This document shows, piece by piece, positions 48,907 through 59,295 of a DNA stretch of 64,000 nt. The position numbers and the translations under genes are program-made. The DNA is from Chloroflexota bacterium (lineage in GTDB: Bacteria > Chloroflexota > Anaerolineae > Anaerolineales > UBA11579). The stretch spans positions 48,597 through 112,596 of the forward strand of contig VRUJ01000007.1 of NCBI GenBank assembly GCA_019456165.1, written 5' to 3'. The stretch's first letter is position 1; each line of letters opens with the position of its first letter. The notes beneath the pieces are model-generated. The model was given only the letters and a program-made list of their open reading frames with translations. It was not told the DNA's origin and made no database searches.

Positions 48907-49767
48907 ATGATGACCAAAAATATTCTAATTGTTGAAGATGAGGACAACCTGGCCAGTACTCTTGCCCGGGCTTTAAGGCTGGGATCAAATGGAGGCTTTG
49001 AAGTGGTAGTGTGTGAATCGGGGGAAGATGCACTATCCAGGGCCGCGAACGAGAAATTTGACTTGGTGATAAGCGACCTGCGTTTACCGGGAATCGATGG
49101 ATTGGAAGTAATTGCCCAAATCGTAGAGACCTCCGGCAATACGCGCTCCATTCTGATGACCGGTTATGGTTCAGATGAAGTGAAGCAGCGTGCCAGTAAA
49201 ATCAGCGATGGTTATCTGCCCAAACCATTCGATATGTTAGATCTCTTGGTTTTGGTTCAGAGGGTGATCGATAAAACGGGAGAATTAGTGTCGGCCAAAA
49301 AAGAAGGTAATGGAAAATCTAACGATATGGGCACAAAGCCCCAAGTCCTGATCATGGAGGACGACCCTGGGCTGCGCAGAATCTATTCAAAAGCCCTTAC
49401 CAAGGGAAGCTTCGACGTACATCTGGCACCTACGGTCCAGGAAGCGCGTGAGGCGCTTGAAAACAATATCTTCAATATTTTTATCTGTGATATCCACATG
49501 GGCAGCGAGCGCGGTACCGATTTGCTCACCGAATATGGCGATAAGCTCAAGGAAAATAATACCGAGGTGATCATGGTATCGGCTTATGGGCAGTACCGTA
49601 CCCTGACTGAAGAAATGGGGGCAGATTTCTTTCTCGAAAAACCGATCTCATTGGGAACTTTAATTACCCTAATAGGTCGCTTGATTAACGATAACAAAGA
49701 TAAAGTGTCCCTCGAGAATACCAATGGGTCAAATTCAAACGATTCCCCGAAAACGGAGGCGCAATAA
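48907..49767 (+). CDS. Response regulator with two REC domains
   Basis: ILIVEDEDNLAS...LVISDLRLPGIDGLEV; VLIMEDDPGLRR...IFICDIHMGSERGTDLL; no obvious DNA-binding output. Confidence 0.88.
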   Translation: MMTKNILIVEDEDNLASTLARALRLGSNGGFEVVVCESGEDALSRAANEKFDLVISDLRLPGIDGLEVIAQIVETSGNTRSILMTGYGSDEVKQRASKISDGYLPKPFDMLDLLVLVQRVIDKTGELVSAKKEGNGKSNDMGTKPQVLIMEDDPGLRRIYSKALTKGSFDVHLAPTVQEAREALENNIFNIFICDIHMGSERGTDLLTEYGDKLKENNTEVIMVSAYGQYRTLTEEMGADFFLEKPISLGTLITLIGRLINDNKDKVSLENTNGSNSNDSPKTEAQ

Positions 49768-49829
49768 ACTATGTATGAACCTAATTTTGTAATAATCCAG
49801 TTTATTCAGACTAACCAAAGGATGATGCT

Positions 49830-52800
49830 ATGACTACACCCGAAACCCCTGATATGCCCGGTCCTCAAGAGGATCAAAGACGCGACTCAATGCCCGTACC
49901 GGAGAATCTCCCGGTACCAGAGCAAAGGACTGCCGTAGACCAAACGCCGGCAGCTATTCCAGTACCGCAGCAACAGGCTGCCGTAGATCCAACCCCTGCA
50001 GCGATTCCCAAGGAGGAACCTATGACTGTTTTGTCAGAACTGCCGGAGACCCCCCCGGAAAAACCAGTAAAGAAGAAACGCGGCAAGCCCAGAAAGAGCA
50101 AAAAAGAAAGCGGCCCAGGCTTCTTCGCCAGGCTGCGCACTGCACCCAGCACCTCGATTGGCGCGAGGTTGAATCTATCATTTATTTCAATCTCTGTGGT
50201 GCCGCTAGTTTTAACGGCCGTTTTCATGGGCGTTCTGGCCTTCGTCCAATCACGAACCGCATTACTAGCCGATGCTTTTGATGCGTTGGAAGCGGTAGAA
50301 ACCCTCAAGGTGGGCCAGCTTACTTCTTGGATCTCCGATCGTAAAGGTGATATTGTTTTTGCCAGCAACCTGGTGGTTGTCAAAGGTACAGCTGGTGTGA
50401 ATGAAGGTTTACCAACCATAGCAAGACTAAAGGATGACCCAACTGATCCGGGTTACATAGAGGCATATGCACGTGCTGAAGGTGTGTTGGGTTCTTTTTC
50501 CGCTGAAATTGCTGACGGTGTTTATGAGGACATAATGATGATCAACCTGGAGGGAGAGGTTGTATTTGCCCTAAACCCGCAGGATGTTGGAGATGATGTA
50601 TCCGCAGAACTCGTATTTCAAAATGGGCTAGAACAAACCTACGTCGCAGATATTGGATTCAACGTTGCGCACGGCGAGAATGACCTTAGGCTGGCCACTC
50701 CGGTGACGGACAGCCTGGGTGAAACTGTGGGTGTGCTCTTGTTCGAAATTGACATCCACAAATTTTTTGCAGACCTTTTGCAAGAACGAACCGGTCTGGG
50801 AGAAACTGGTGAAACTTACCTGGTGGGACAAGACAACCTGTTCCGCAGTGACTCCCGCTTTAGCGCTGACTTGGGTGTTGAAACCACTCTCTTGAACCCC
50901 GATATTCCTGTAAATACAGTAGCTGCTAATTCATCCTTGGCAGGCGAGCACGGTACCGAGATCATTGATGATTATCGCGGCCTACCGGTGTTGAGTTCTT
51001 GGGGACCTGTAGTAGTCCAGGAAGCTACAGACCTGGATGAAGATGGTGTTATCTGGGCGTTCATGGCTGAAATTGATGAGCCTGAAATTCTCCTTCCCGT
51101 AAATTCCCTGGCTAGCACAATCGCAATCGTGGCGGTGGCGCTTACGATAACTGTGGGTATTGTCGCTACTTTTATTTCCACCCGCTTATCAGCTGGCTTT
51201 ACCAACCCGGTGATTGCGCTTACCGACGCAGCCCAAAAGTTTACCGGCGGCGACCTAACTGCTCGTGCTCCTGTAACTACACAGGACGAGATCGGAACCC
51301 TGTCCACTGCGTATAACGAACTATCCGAACGAGTGGAAAACCTGCTAGAGGACTTGGAAGCAAGAGCTATTGAGATGGAGGCTTCTCAGAGAGTTACATT
51401 TGCAGCTTCCGAGCGTACCACACCTGAGGACTTCCTCAACCTGCTGGTGAACTTGATCAAGGATCAATTCGACGTTTACCACACGCAGCTGTACCTTACT
51501 GATGATGCGGGCGAGAATGCGGTGCTTACAGAAAGTACCGGATATGCCGGCCGCCAGCTGCTCGGCCGCGGCTTTTCACTGCCGCTAGACCAGGCTTCCC
51601 TGGTGGCTACCACGATCAACTCCGGAAAATCGGTTTTGGTTGAAGACGTTGCAGACGACCCCAACTTTGCTCCCAACCCATTGCTCCCGCTAACCAAATC
51701 TGAGTTGGTTGTGCCGCTGAAACTGGAAGACAGAATCCTCGGTGCGCTGGACATTCAGGATCGTGTAGCCCACCGCTTTACTGAAGACAGTATCCCGGTG
51801 TTTGAGAGCATGGTTGAGCAGGTAGCCTTCCTGTTTGAAAACGCTGAGCTGCTCGAGCAGATCACTTCTCAGACGACTGCGCTGGAAACCTTCGCTGAGC
51901 AGCTACGTGCTGCGGCAAGTGTTGCTAACCAGCTAGGCTCCATCCTGAACCCGGAGCAACTCTTGAACGAAGCCGTGGTTATCATGCAGAGCCGTTTTGG
52001 TCTGTATCACGTGCATATCTATCTAATGAATGAAGAAGAAACTGATCTGGCAGTCGAGGCTGGTTCTGGACAGGTTGGCGTTGTATTGAAGGAACGCCGC
52101 CACAGTATCGCTGTAGACAATGAAACCTCTGTGGTTGCCAAGGCGGCCCGTGATCTGTCACCAGTGATCGTTGAGGATTCCGAGACCTACGCCGGCTACG
52201 TTATGAATCCGCTTCTGCCGGATACTCGTTCTGAGTTGTCCGTACCGCTGGTGGCTGCCGGTAAAGTCCTAGGAGTGCTGGACATCCAGGACGAAAAACC
52301 CAACCGCTTCAGCCAAGAGGACGCCGACACGTTCTCCACACTGGGCGGACAAATCGCCACCACACTGCAGACCGCGCGTGTATTCGCCGAACAGGTTGCA
52401 ACTCAGGAAGAGCTCAAGGAACGCGAAGCTCAATTCCGCACCCTGGTCGACTACGCTCCAGAGGCCATCGTGGTGCTGGACGTAGACGCCGGCTTATTCG
52501 TCGAGGTCAACGACAATGCTGTCGAGATGTTTGGTTACAGCAAAGAACAATTTGAAAGGATGTCTTTCGCAGACATCAGCACACAAAACCAGGCGAGTGG
52601 AAAACCATCCGCGGATGCGATCTGGGATTACGTACAAACCACAACCGCAGGCGGAGCCCCGATCTTCGATTGGAGGCACAGGAAATCCGATGGCGAAACC
52701 TTTACTGCTGAGATCCGTTTGGTACGCCTGCCTGCCGTAGGACGCAACCTAGTGCGTGGCAGCATCACCGACATCACCGAGCGCAAAGAAGCTGAAGAAA

Positions 52801-53729
52801 CCATCATACAGGGCGACCGCTTGAAGAGCGAATTCCTGGCCAACATGAGCCACGAACTGCGCACTCCGCTAAACTCCATCATTGGATACACTGACGTATT
52901 ATTGATGGGCATGGATGGAGACCTCGATGACGAAACTGTGGTCGATGTTCAAGCCATTCATGACAACGGACAGCACCTGCTGCGCATCATCAATGATATC
53001 CTCGACCTGGCCAAGATCGAAGCTGGCCGCATGACCCTGGAGTTATCCGATGTGGATGTGGCTTCGTTGATCCGCCACGTCGTCAAAGGCAACGCCAGCT
53101 TGTTGGTGAATAAACCCGTAGAGTTCAAAACCGAAGTGCAAGACGGTCTTCCAACCGTCTTCGCGGACCGCGTGCGCCTAAATCAAGTGCTCAATAACCT
53201 GGTTTCCAACGCAGTCAAATTTACTGATCAAGGATCGATAACACTACGAGCCTCTGACAGGAGCGGCATGTTGGAATTACAAGTTGTAGATACCGGCGCA
53301 GGTATGAGTGAAACTGACATGCAATTGATCTTCGAAGAGTTCCAGCAAGCCGATGCCTCCAGCACCCGCGTGGTTGAGGGTACCGGCCTGGGTTTGACCA
53401 TTACCCGCCGATTGGTGCAAATGCACGGCGGCACCATTAAGGTAACCAGCGAACTTGGGAAAGGGTCTATCTTTACCATCCTCTTACCAATGGAAGCCAA
53501 AGTACCCAGCACAATTGTTACCAAGATCAAGAAAGACAGTAAAAGCCTAGCGGCTCCGGTGGCTGTTACTGCGGAAGGTAATGGACAATCAGATACTGGT
53601 AGTCTCGCATCAGGAAATGGCGGCCTTATTAAAAAAGTCACCGATGCGTTGAAAGCAAAAGTAGGCAATGGTAGGAAGAAAAAGGCTTCCAAGGAAATTG
53701 TATCTGAAGATGGAGGCGAGAAAAAGTAA
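49830..53729 (+). CDS. Sensor histidine kinase (TM/Cache-like, HAMP, GAF x2, PAS, HisKA, HATPase)
   Basis: FLANMSHELRTPLNSIIGYTDVLL H-box; NLVSNAVKFT N-box; GTGLGLTITRRLVQMHGG G-box; two GAF repeats. Confidence 0.92.
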   Translation: MTTPETPDMPGPQEDQRRDSMPVPENLPVPEQRTAVDQTPAAIPVPQQQAAVDPTPAAIPKEEPMTVLSELPETPPEKPVKKKRGKPRKSKKESGPGFFARLRTAPSTSIGARLNLSFISISVVPLVLTAVFMGVLAFVQSRTALLADAFDALEAVETLKVGQLTSWISDRKGDIVFASNLVVVKGTAGVNEGLPTIARLKDDPTDPGYIEAYARAEGVLGSFSAEIADGVYEDIMMINLEGEVVFALNPQDVGDDVSAELVFQNGLEQTYVADIGFNVAHGENDLRLATPVTDSLGETVGVLLFEIDIHKFFADLLQERTGLGETGETYLVGQDNLFRSDSRFSADLGVETTLLNPDIPVNTVAANSSLAGEHGTEIIDDYRGLPVLSSWGPVVVQEATDLDEDGVIWAFMAEIDEPEILLPVNSLASTIAIVAVALTITVGIVATFISTRLSAGFTNPVIALTDAAQKFTGGDLTARAPVTTQDEIGTLSTAYNELSERVENLLEDLEARAIEMEASQRVTFAASERTTPEDFLNLLVNLIKDQFDVYHTQLYLTDDAGENAVLTESTGYAGRQLLGRGFSLPLDQASLVATTINSGKSVLVEDVADDPNFAPNPLLPLTKSELVVPLKLEDRILGALDIQDRVAHRFTEDSIPVFESMVEQVAFLFENAELLEQITSQTTALETFAEQLRAAASVANQLGSILNPEQLLNEAVVIMQSRFGLYHVHIYLMNEEETDLAVEAGSGQVGVVLKERRHSIAVDNETSVVAKAARDLSPVIVEDSETYAGYVMNPLLPDTRSELSVPLVAAGKVLGVLDIQDEKPNRFSQEDADTFSTLGGQIATTLQTARVFAEQVATQEELKEREAQFRTLVDYAPEAIVVLDVDAGLFVEVNDNAVEMFGYSKEQFERMSFADISTQNQASGKPSADAIWDYVQTTTAGGAPIFDWRHRKSDGETFTAEIRLVRLPAVGRNLVRGSITDITERKEAEETIIQGDRLKSEFLANMSHELRTPLNSIIGYTDVLLMGMDGDLDDETVVDVQAIHDNGQHLLRIINDILDLAKIEAGRMTLELSDVDVASLIRHVVKGNASLLVNKPVEFKTEVQDGLPTVFADRVRLNQVLNNLVSNAVKFTDQGSITLRASDRSGMLELQVVDTGAGMSETDMQLIFEEFQQADASSTRVVEGTGLGLTITRRLVQMHGGTIKVTSELGKGSIFTILLPMEAKVPSTIVTKIKKDSKSLAAPVAVTAEGNGQSDTGSLASGNGGLIKKVTDALKAKVGNGRKKKASKEIVSEDGGEKK

Positions 53730-53781
53730 GTAGGTATGAGTCGATAGCCATAACAATACACTTTCAATGAATCGGCTTTTT

Positions 53782-53812
53782 GGGGGTTGGAGATATTATG
53801 TCTCCAACCCCC
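53782..53812. promoter_or_regulatory. 12-bp perfect hairpin without T tract in the thrC-like 5' region
   Basis: GGGGGTTGGAGA-TATTATG-TCTCCAACCCCC between stop 53729 and ATG 53844. Confidence 0.5.
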
Positions 53813-53843
53813 GCTATTGGTTTATAGTAACCAGAGGATAAGG

Positions 53844-55946
53844 ATGCCTTCACTATTCAATCAAGCAACTTGTTTGGAATGCGACCAAGAGTTAGAATTT
53901 GGGTTGATTCCTGGAAAATGCCCCGAGTGTGGAAGCACCTGGTTGAATGCAAAATATGATCTAGATTCTCTGCCACCGAACTGGGTTGAACTAATTTCCC
54001 AGAGGCCTACGAATATGTGGCGTTACGAGGAACTACTCCCATTCTCGAATGATCAGAAAATCATATCTATGGGGGAGGGGTGGACGCCATTAAGCCGCGC
54101 AGAGGGATTTGAGCGTGAATTAAGCCTGTTAGAAATTTGGATTAAAGATGAACGCCAACAACCAACAGGGTCTTTCAAAGACCGCCAGGCAGCCAGTGCT
54201 GTGAGGGCGATGAAAGCGAATGGCATCAAGGAGCTAGTGCTGGCATCTACCGGAAACGCTGCTGCCGCGTATGCTGCATACTGCGCGCGCGCAGAAATAA
54301 AATTGTGGGTTTTTCTAACCAGCAGTGTTCCAGCCGAAAAAATGCGAGAGCTGGCTCTGTATGGCGCTGAAGTTGTAAAAATCACCGGGACGTACGACGA
54401 GGCAAAGCAGATCGCCTCTGACTTCGCGGCTCGACGAGGGATTCACGTAGATAATGGAGCGAAGGGGATTCCAAATAAAGAGAGTATGAAGACTGTAGCC
54501 TTCGAGATTGTTGAACAATTAGGCTGGAAAGCTCCTGATTGGTATATTCAGGCAGTATCTGGTGGGTTAGGGCCATTGGGTGTCCTAAAAGGTTTTGAAG
54601 AACTCAAACAAGTTGGTATCATCGACAAAGTGCCAAAATTCGGCTTGGTCCAGGCAGCCGGTTGTGCACCTATGGTTCGTGCTTGGGAGGCGGGTTTGGA
54701 TGAAGCTGAACCTGTAATTCCAGATACTCTTATCACGGTACTTTCAACCGGAAATCCAGGCTTAGCTTATAAAACACTCAAGCATGCCAACGATAAATAT
54801 GGGGGCGCTATGGTAGCAGTAACTGATGGGGAAGCATTCAGGGCAATGCGGCGAACAGCCAGGATTGAGGGTTTTTCAGTTGAACCTGCAGCCAGTGTTG
54901 CCTTCGCAGGCCTGGAAAAACTTGCGAATGATAATTTCATTCAAACCACCGAGTTAGTTGTGGTGAATTGTTCTGGGCATACATTTAGCGCAGAGAAACA
55001 CGCGTTAGAGGATCAATATACTTTTGATTTACAAATCCCGGTAGAAGAAGGCGCTCCACGCAGACCTGAAGGTCTGTCGGCCGCTCTTGCGCAGCTAGAC
55101 GAACAGGTTACGACGATTGCTATTGTAGACGATAACCTGCAATACAGCCGCATGCTGCGCCGTTTATTGCAGCGGCGAAAGAAATACCGCATTTTTGAAG
55201 CACACAATGGTCCTGATGGCATAGACTTGATACGCCAACGGGAACCTGATTTGGTTATGCTCGACCTCACCCTTCCGAAAATGGACGGCTTCTCAATTAT
55301 TGAAGCTCTTAAGCGGGATGAAAAAACCAAAGATATTCCAGTGATGATCATTTCGGGTAAAGATTTAGATTCCGAACAACAAGAGTTCTTGCAGAGCCGC
55401 GCCCAATCAGTCTGGCAGAAGGGGAACTTCAGCAGTGACGAATTGGTAGATTATGTTATTGATGTGCTTGGAGATGATAATATCATTCCACCAAATCCGG
55501 AAGTTAACGTCAGCATCTTTGACGCAAATGAAAAAACAGTGGAAGTGGGTGGCAACAATTTCGATGACCATAACCGACCGCGAATCCTCGTGGTGGATGA
55601 TAATGCGGTAGACGCACGTTTGATGCGCCGCCTTTTTCAAACCCGCCACAATTTTGTGGTTGAGGAAGCTAATTCGGGCGAGAAGGCTTTAGAAATTCTA
55701 AAGGAAACAATTCCAGACCTGATCATTTTGGATTATGTTCTTCCTGGCCTGAATGGGCTGGAATTGTTAGAGGTCCTCCGCCAGAATGATAAGACCAAGG
55801 AAATTCCCGTCATCATCATCTCCGCCAAAGACTTTGAACCTAGCACGCGCGCTGAACTCGCCAATCATGCTGATTCTGTGTGGCCTAAAGCTATGTTAGA
55901 TCGTCGTAGTCTTTTAGAGCGTGTTGAAAATATCCTGACAGAGTGA
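53844..55946 (+). CDS. Threonine synthase-like PLP enzyme fused to two C-terminal REC domains
   Basis: CLECDQELEFGLIPGKCPECGSTW; IKDERQQPTGSFKDRQAASAVRAM; LASTGNAAAAYAAYC; then IAIVDDNLQYSRML...LVMLDLTLPKMDGF and ILVVDDNAVDARLM...LIILDYVLPGLNGLE in one uninterrupted ORF. Confidence 0.9.
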   Translation: MPSLFNQATCLECDQELEFGLIPGKCPECGSTWLNAKYDLDSLPPNWVELISQRPTNMWRYEELLPFSNDQKIISMGEGWTPLSRAEGFERELSLLEIWIKDERQQPTGSFKDRQAASAVRAMKANGIKELVLASTGNAAAAYAAYCARAEIKLWVFLTSSVPAEKMRELALYGAEVVKITGTYDEAKQIASDFAARRGIHVDNGAKGIPNKESMKTVAFEIVEQLGWKAPDWYIQAVSGGLGPLGVLKGFEELKQVGIIDKVPKFGLVQAAGCAPMVRAWEAGLDEAEPVIPDTLITVLSTGNPGLAYKTLKHANDKYGGAMVAVTDGEAFRAMRRTARIEGFSVEPAASVAFAGLEKLANDNFIQTTELVVVNCSGHTFSAEKHALEDQYTFDLQIPVEEGAPRRPEGLSAALAQLDEQVTTIAIVDDNLQYSRMLRRLLQRRKKYRIFEAHNGPDGIDLIRQREPDLVMLDLTLPKMDGFSIIEALKRDEKTKDIPVMIISGKDLDSEQQEFLQSRAQSVWQKGNFSSDELVDYVIDVLGDDNIIPPNPEVNVSIFDANEKTVEVGGNNFDDHNRPRILVVDDNAVDARLMRRLFQTRHNFVVEEANSGEKALEILKETIPDLIILDYVLPGLNGLELLEVLRQNDKTKEIPVIIISAKDFEPSTRAELANHADSVWPKAMLDRRSLLERVENILTE

Positions 55947-56321
55947 ATGGCAATGGATAATAATACTGTTTTGTATATTGAAAAAGATTATCATAACCGT
56001 CGTTTTGTTCGCAAAATCCTCAATTCGAGGGGATTCGAGGCGCTAGAAGCCGAAGACGGTGTCATTGGGTTTGATATGATAAATGATCTCCATCCTACAA
56101 TGGTGCTAATCGAAATGAATTTGCCTGGTATGGATGGTTTGGAAGTTGTAAAAAGAATGAAATTAAAAGAAGAGGTGTGTACGATCCCAGTGATCGCCTT
56201 AACTGCATCAAATATGCCAGGTGATCGAGAGCGCTTTATTGATGCGGGTTGTGATGATTACCTATTCAAGCCTGTCCGGGCTCCAGATTTAGTTAGTATG
56301 GTGTTGAATTATGAGCAATAA
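55947..56321 (+). CDS. Stand-alone REC domain with Glu at the phospho-acceptor position
   Basis: VLYIEKDYHNRRFVRKIL...MVLIEMNLPGMDGLEVVKRM. Confidence 0.88.
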   Translation: MAMDNNTVLYIEKDYHNRRFVRKILNSRGFEALEAEDGVIGFDMINDLHPTMVLIEMNLPGMDGLEVVKRMKLKEEVCTIPVIALTASNMPGDRERFIDAGCDDYLFKPVRAPDLVSMVLNYEQ

Positions 56322-56694
56322 AACAGTCTTATATATCGAAGATAATTTTCATAACCGCCGTATCGTCCGAAAAATTCTAGGTTCGCGCGGTTATAAAGTA
56401 ATCGAAGCCGAGGATGGTATATCTGGGTTTAATATGATTGGCCACCTAAGACCACCGCTTGTACTCCTAGATATTGCACTTCCAGGCATGGATGGATTGG
56501 AAATCGTTCAAAGGGTTAAAGCAGACGAGGAATTACGCTTAACACCTGTTATTGCTCTTACGGCGTCTGCAATGCGGGGTGACCGCGAACGTTTCCTTGA
56601 AGCTGGGTGCGATGATTATCTCTCTAAGCCTGTAAGAGCATTAGAATTAATTGAATTGGTAGACGGCTATTTCAACGGGGTGAATGGTGGTTGA
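56311..56694 (+). CDS. Stand-alone REC domain, canonical
   Basis: VLYIEDNFHNRRIVRKIL...LVLLDIALPGMDGLEIVQRV. Confidence 0.9.
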   Translation: MSNKTVLYIEDNFHNRRIVRKILGSRGYKVIEAEDGISGFNMIGHLRPPLVLLDIALPGMDGLEIVQRVKADEELRLTPVIALTASAMRGDRERFLEAGCDDYLSKPVRALELIELVDGYFNGVNGG

Positions 56695-56725
56695 TTTTCA
56701 ATAATAGCATTATCTATTTTTATTA

Positions 56726-56766
56726 AAGCATCTCAATGGTATCATGACATTGAGATGCTTTTTTTT
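56726..56766 (+). terminator. Rho-independent terminator
   Basis: AAGCATCTCAATG-GTATCATGA-CATTGAGATGCTT-TTTTTT. Confidence 0.9.
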
Positions 56767-56875
56767 ATGCTCAAAACATATATTAATATAACAGAAAATA
56801 TGGATTACATGATAAACTATTTTGTGGTTTTAGTATTGGAATAATTATGTTCTCAAAGAGAAAGGTTTTATTAGG

Positions 56876-59287
56876 ATGGTAGTTGAGAAAACAAAAAAGA
56901 ACCAAATTAGGATTACCAAAAAAGAAGTATTAAAAGATTATAAACTGGCGTATAAGAGCAGACAAGCCAGTCTTATTGGAAGGCGGGAAGTATTAAGTGG
57001 AAAAGCAAAATTTGGTATCTTTGGTGATGGAAAAGAAATAGCCCAGATCGCAATGGCGAAAGCATTCCAAAAAGGTGATTTTCGGTCCGGGTACTATCGC
57101 GACCAAACTTTCATGTTTGCCCTCGGAATCCATAGTATCCAGGAATTTTTCGCTCAATTATTCGCCCATACCGACCTGGAATCCGAACCAGCTTCTGGGG
57201 GGAGAATGATGAATGCACATTTTGCTACTCGCAGTTTGAATTTGGATGGTAGTTGGAAGAACCTTAGCAAGATGTTCAACTCTTCGGCTGACATTTCTCC
57301 AACAGCTAGCCAAATGCCGCGGATGGTTGGATTGTCCTATGCATCGAAGATATATCGGGGAGTTGAAGCGCTCAAGGATATGACACAGTTTTCGAATAAA
57401 GGCAACGAAGTTACTTTTGGCACTATCGGAAACGCGAGTTGTGCAGAAGGTATGTTTTGGGAGACAGTCAATGCGGTTGGTGTTTTGAAAGCCCCGATGG
57501 TATTATCAATTTGGGATGATGGATACGGCATCTCAGTCCCAAATGAATATCAAATAACCAAAGATCTCTCAGCACTACTTTCAGGATTCCAGCGGGAGCC
57601 AGGCACCGATAAGGGGTACGATTTATACACTGTAAAAGCCTGGGATTACCTAACCCTTATTGAAACGTATTTGAAAGCGGCCAAAACTGCGCGCCAAGAT
57701 CATATTCCTGCGATCATACACGTGATAGAAGTTACACAACCTCAGGGGCACTCGACATCTGGAAGTCACGAACGATATAAATCAGAAAAACGATTGGAAT
57801 GGGAATTAGAATTCGACTGCATGAAGATATTCCGCGAGTGGATCATCGATCAGGGATTGGCGTCTGACGGTGAATTGCATGATATTGAAGAATTAGAAAG
57901 AAAATCCGTGGAAGATATTCGAAAGGTAGCCTGGGAGGAATATAAAACCCCAATTCGTTCTGAAATCACTGAATTCGGTGAAATCCTTGATGAAATCGCA
58001 ACCGTCATACCAAATGGTAACGGTTTAATTGGAATCAAAAAAAAATTAGCAAATTTACATAATCCAGTTCGGCAGGATATTATGGTGGCTGTAAGAGATG
58101 CATTATTCTCTTTGCGCGGTGTTGATAATCCGACTAAACAAGTACTTATTCAGTGGAAACAGAAAATGAATAACCTCAGTGAGGAGCGTATTAGTTCCAA
58201 TTTGTACAGCACTTCTTTGGAAGCGGCGTCAAGGGTACCCGAAGTTAAATCAGTGTATTCTGATAATTCAGAAATTGTTAATGGCTTCGAAGTACTCAAA
58301 CGAGGTTTTGACGCCATGCTTGGGCGAGATGCTCGTGTGATTGCGTTTGGCGAGGATTTAGGATACCTTGGTGGAGTCAATCAAGGGTTTTCTGGACTCC
58401 AAGAAAAATATGGTGAATTGCGAGTTACCGATACCGGTATTCGTGAGACTACAATCATCGGACAGGCTATAGGTATGGCCATGCGAGGCCTAAAACCGAT
58501 AGCCGAACTTCAATATCTGGATTATGTATTATACGGTTTACAAATAATGTCAGATGACCTGGCGACCTTAAGCTGGCGCACCAAAGGCGGGCAAAAAGCG
58601 CCGGTAATCATTCGGACTCGTGGGCACAGGTTAGAAGGGGTTTGGCATTCGGGTTCTCCCATGGCTGGGTTAATTCATTTGGTAAGAGGCATGCATGTCT
58701 TGGTACCAAGAAATATGGTCCAGGCGGTTGGATTTTATAACACATTATTACTTTCTGATGAACCTGGAATTGTGGTTGAAGTGTTGAACGGCTACCGATT
58801 AAAAGAAAAATTACCTGATAATATTGGAGATTTTACTTTACCTTTAGGTGTGCCTGAGGTGATTCGCGAAGGAAAAGATTTAACCGTAGTGACCTACGGT
58901 CCTTTGTGCAGGATTGCAGGCGAAGCTGCCGATCTACTTGATGAATTGGACATCCACATAGAGATCATAGATGTTCAATCATTACTTCCGTTTGACATTC
59001 ACGGTCAGATAATTGAGTCACTTAAGAAGACCAACCGAATTATCTTTTTGGACGAAGATGTACCTGGGGGGGCTTCGGCATATATGCTGCAAGAAGTAAT
59101 TGAAAAACAAGGTGGTTATTATTGGTTAGATTCGGAACCTCGCACCCTTTCTGCAAAAGAGCACAGACCGGCTTATGGAACTGACGGAAATTACTGGTCA
59201 AAACCCAATGTTGAACAGATTCTCGAAACGGTTTATGAAATCATACGTGAAGTTGAACCTGGAAGCTACCCAAGAATTTTCAATTAA
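56876..59287 (+). CDS. 2-oxoacid dehydrogenase E1 alpha-beta fusion
   Basis: E1alpha FGTIGNASCAEGMFWETVNAVGVLKAPMVLSIWDDGYGISVP; E1beta AFGEDLGYLGGVNQGFSGLQEKYGELRVTDTGIRETTIIGQAIGMAMRGLKPIAELQYLDY. Confidence 0.9.
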   Translation: MVVEKTKKNQIRITKKEVLKDYKLAYKSRQASLIGRREVLSGKAKFGIFGDGKEIAQIAMAKAFQKGDFRSGYYRDQTFMFALGIHSIQEFFAQLFAHTDLESEPASGGRMMNAHFATRSLNLDGSWKNLSKMFNSSADISPTASQMPRMVGLSYASKIYRGVEALKDMTQFSNKGNEVTFGTIGNASCAEGMFWETVNAVGVLKAPMVLSIWDDGYGISVPNEYQITKDLSALLSGFQREPGTDKGYDLYTVKAWDYLTLIETYLKAAKTARQDHIPAIIHVIEVTQPQGHSTSGSHERYKSEKRLEWELEFDCMKIFREWIIDQGLASDGELHDIEELERKSVEDIRKVAWEEYKTPIRSEITEFGEILDEIATVIPNGNGLIGIKKKLANLHNPVRQDIMVAVRDALFSLRGVDNPTKQVLIQWKQKMNNLSEERISSNLYSTSLEAASRVPEVKSVYSDNSEIVNGFEVLKRGFDAMLGRDARVIAFGEDLGYLGGVNQGFSGLQEKYGELRVTDTGIRETTIIGQAIGMAMRGLKPIAELQYLDYVLYGLQIMSDDLATLSWRTKGGQKAPVIIRTRGHRLEGVWHSGSPMAGLIHLVRGMHVLVPRNMVQAVGFYNTLLLSDEPGIVVEVLNGYRLKEKLPDNIGDFTLPLGVPEVIREGKDLTVVTYGPLCRIAGEAADLLDELDIHIEIIDVQSLLPFDIHGQIIESLKKTNRIIFLDEDVPGGASAYMLQEVIEKQGGYYWLDSEPRTLSAKEHRPAYGTDGNYWSKPNVEQILETVYEIIREVEPGSYPRIFN

Positions 59288-59295
59288 AAATGCTC

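Noticed and set aside
49914-50021. Tandem repeat PVPEQRTAVDQTPAAIP / PVPQQQAAVDPTPAAIP in the kinase N-terminus
   Set aside because: Two-copy low-complexity Pro-rich linker repeat, common in bacterial kinases; not notable by itself
49874-53767. Long antisense ORFs opposite the histidine kinase (e.g. 49874..50419, 53228..53767)
   Set aside because: Shadow ORFs of a strongly coding plus-strand gene; Ser/Pro-rich translations with no family resemblance
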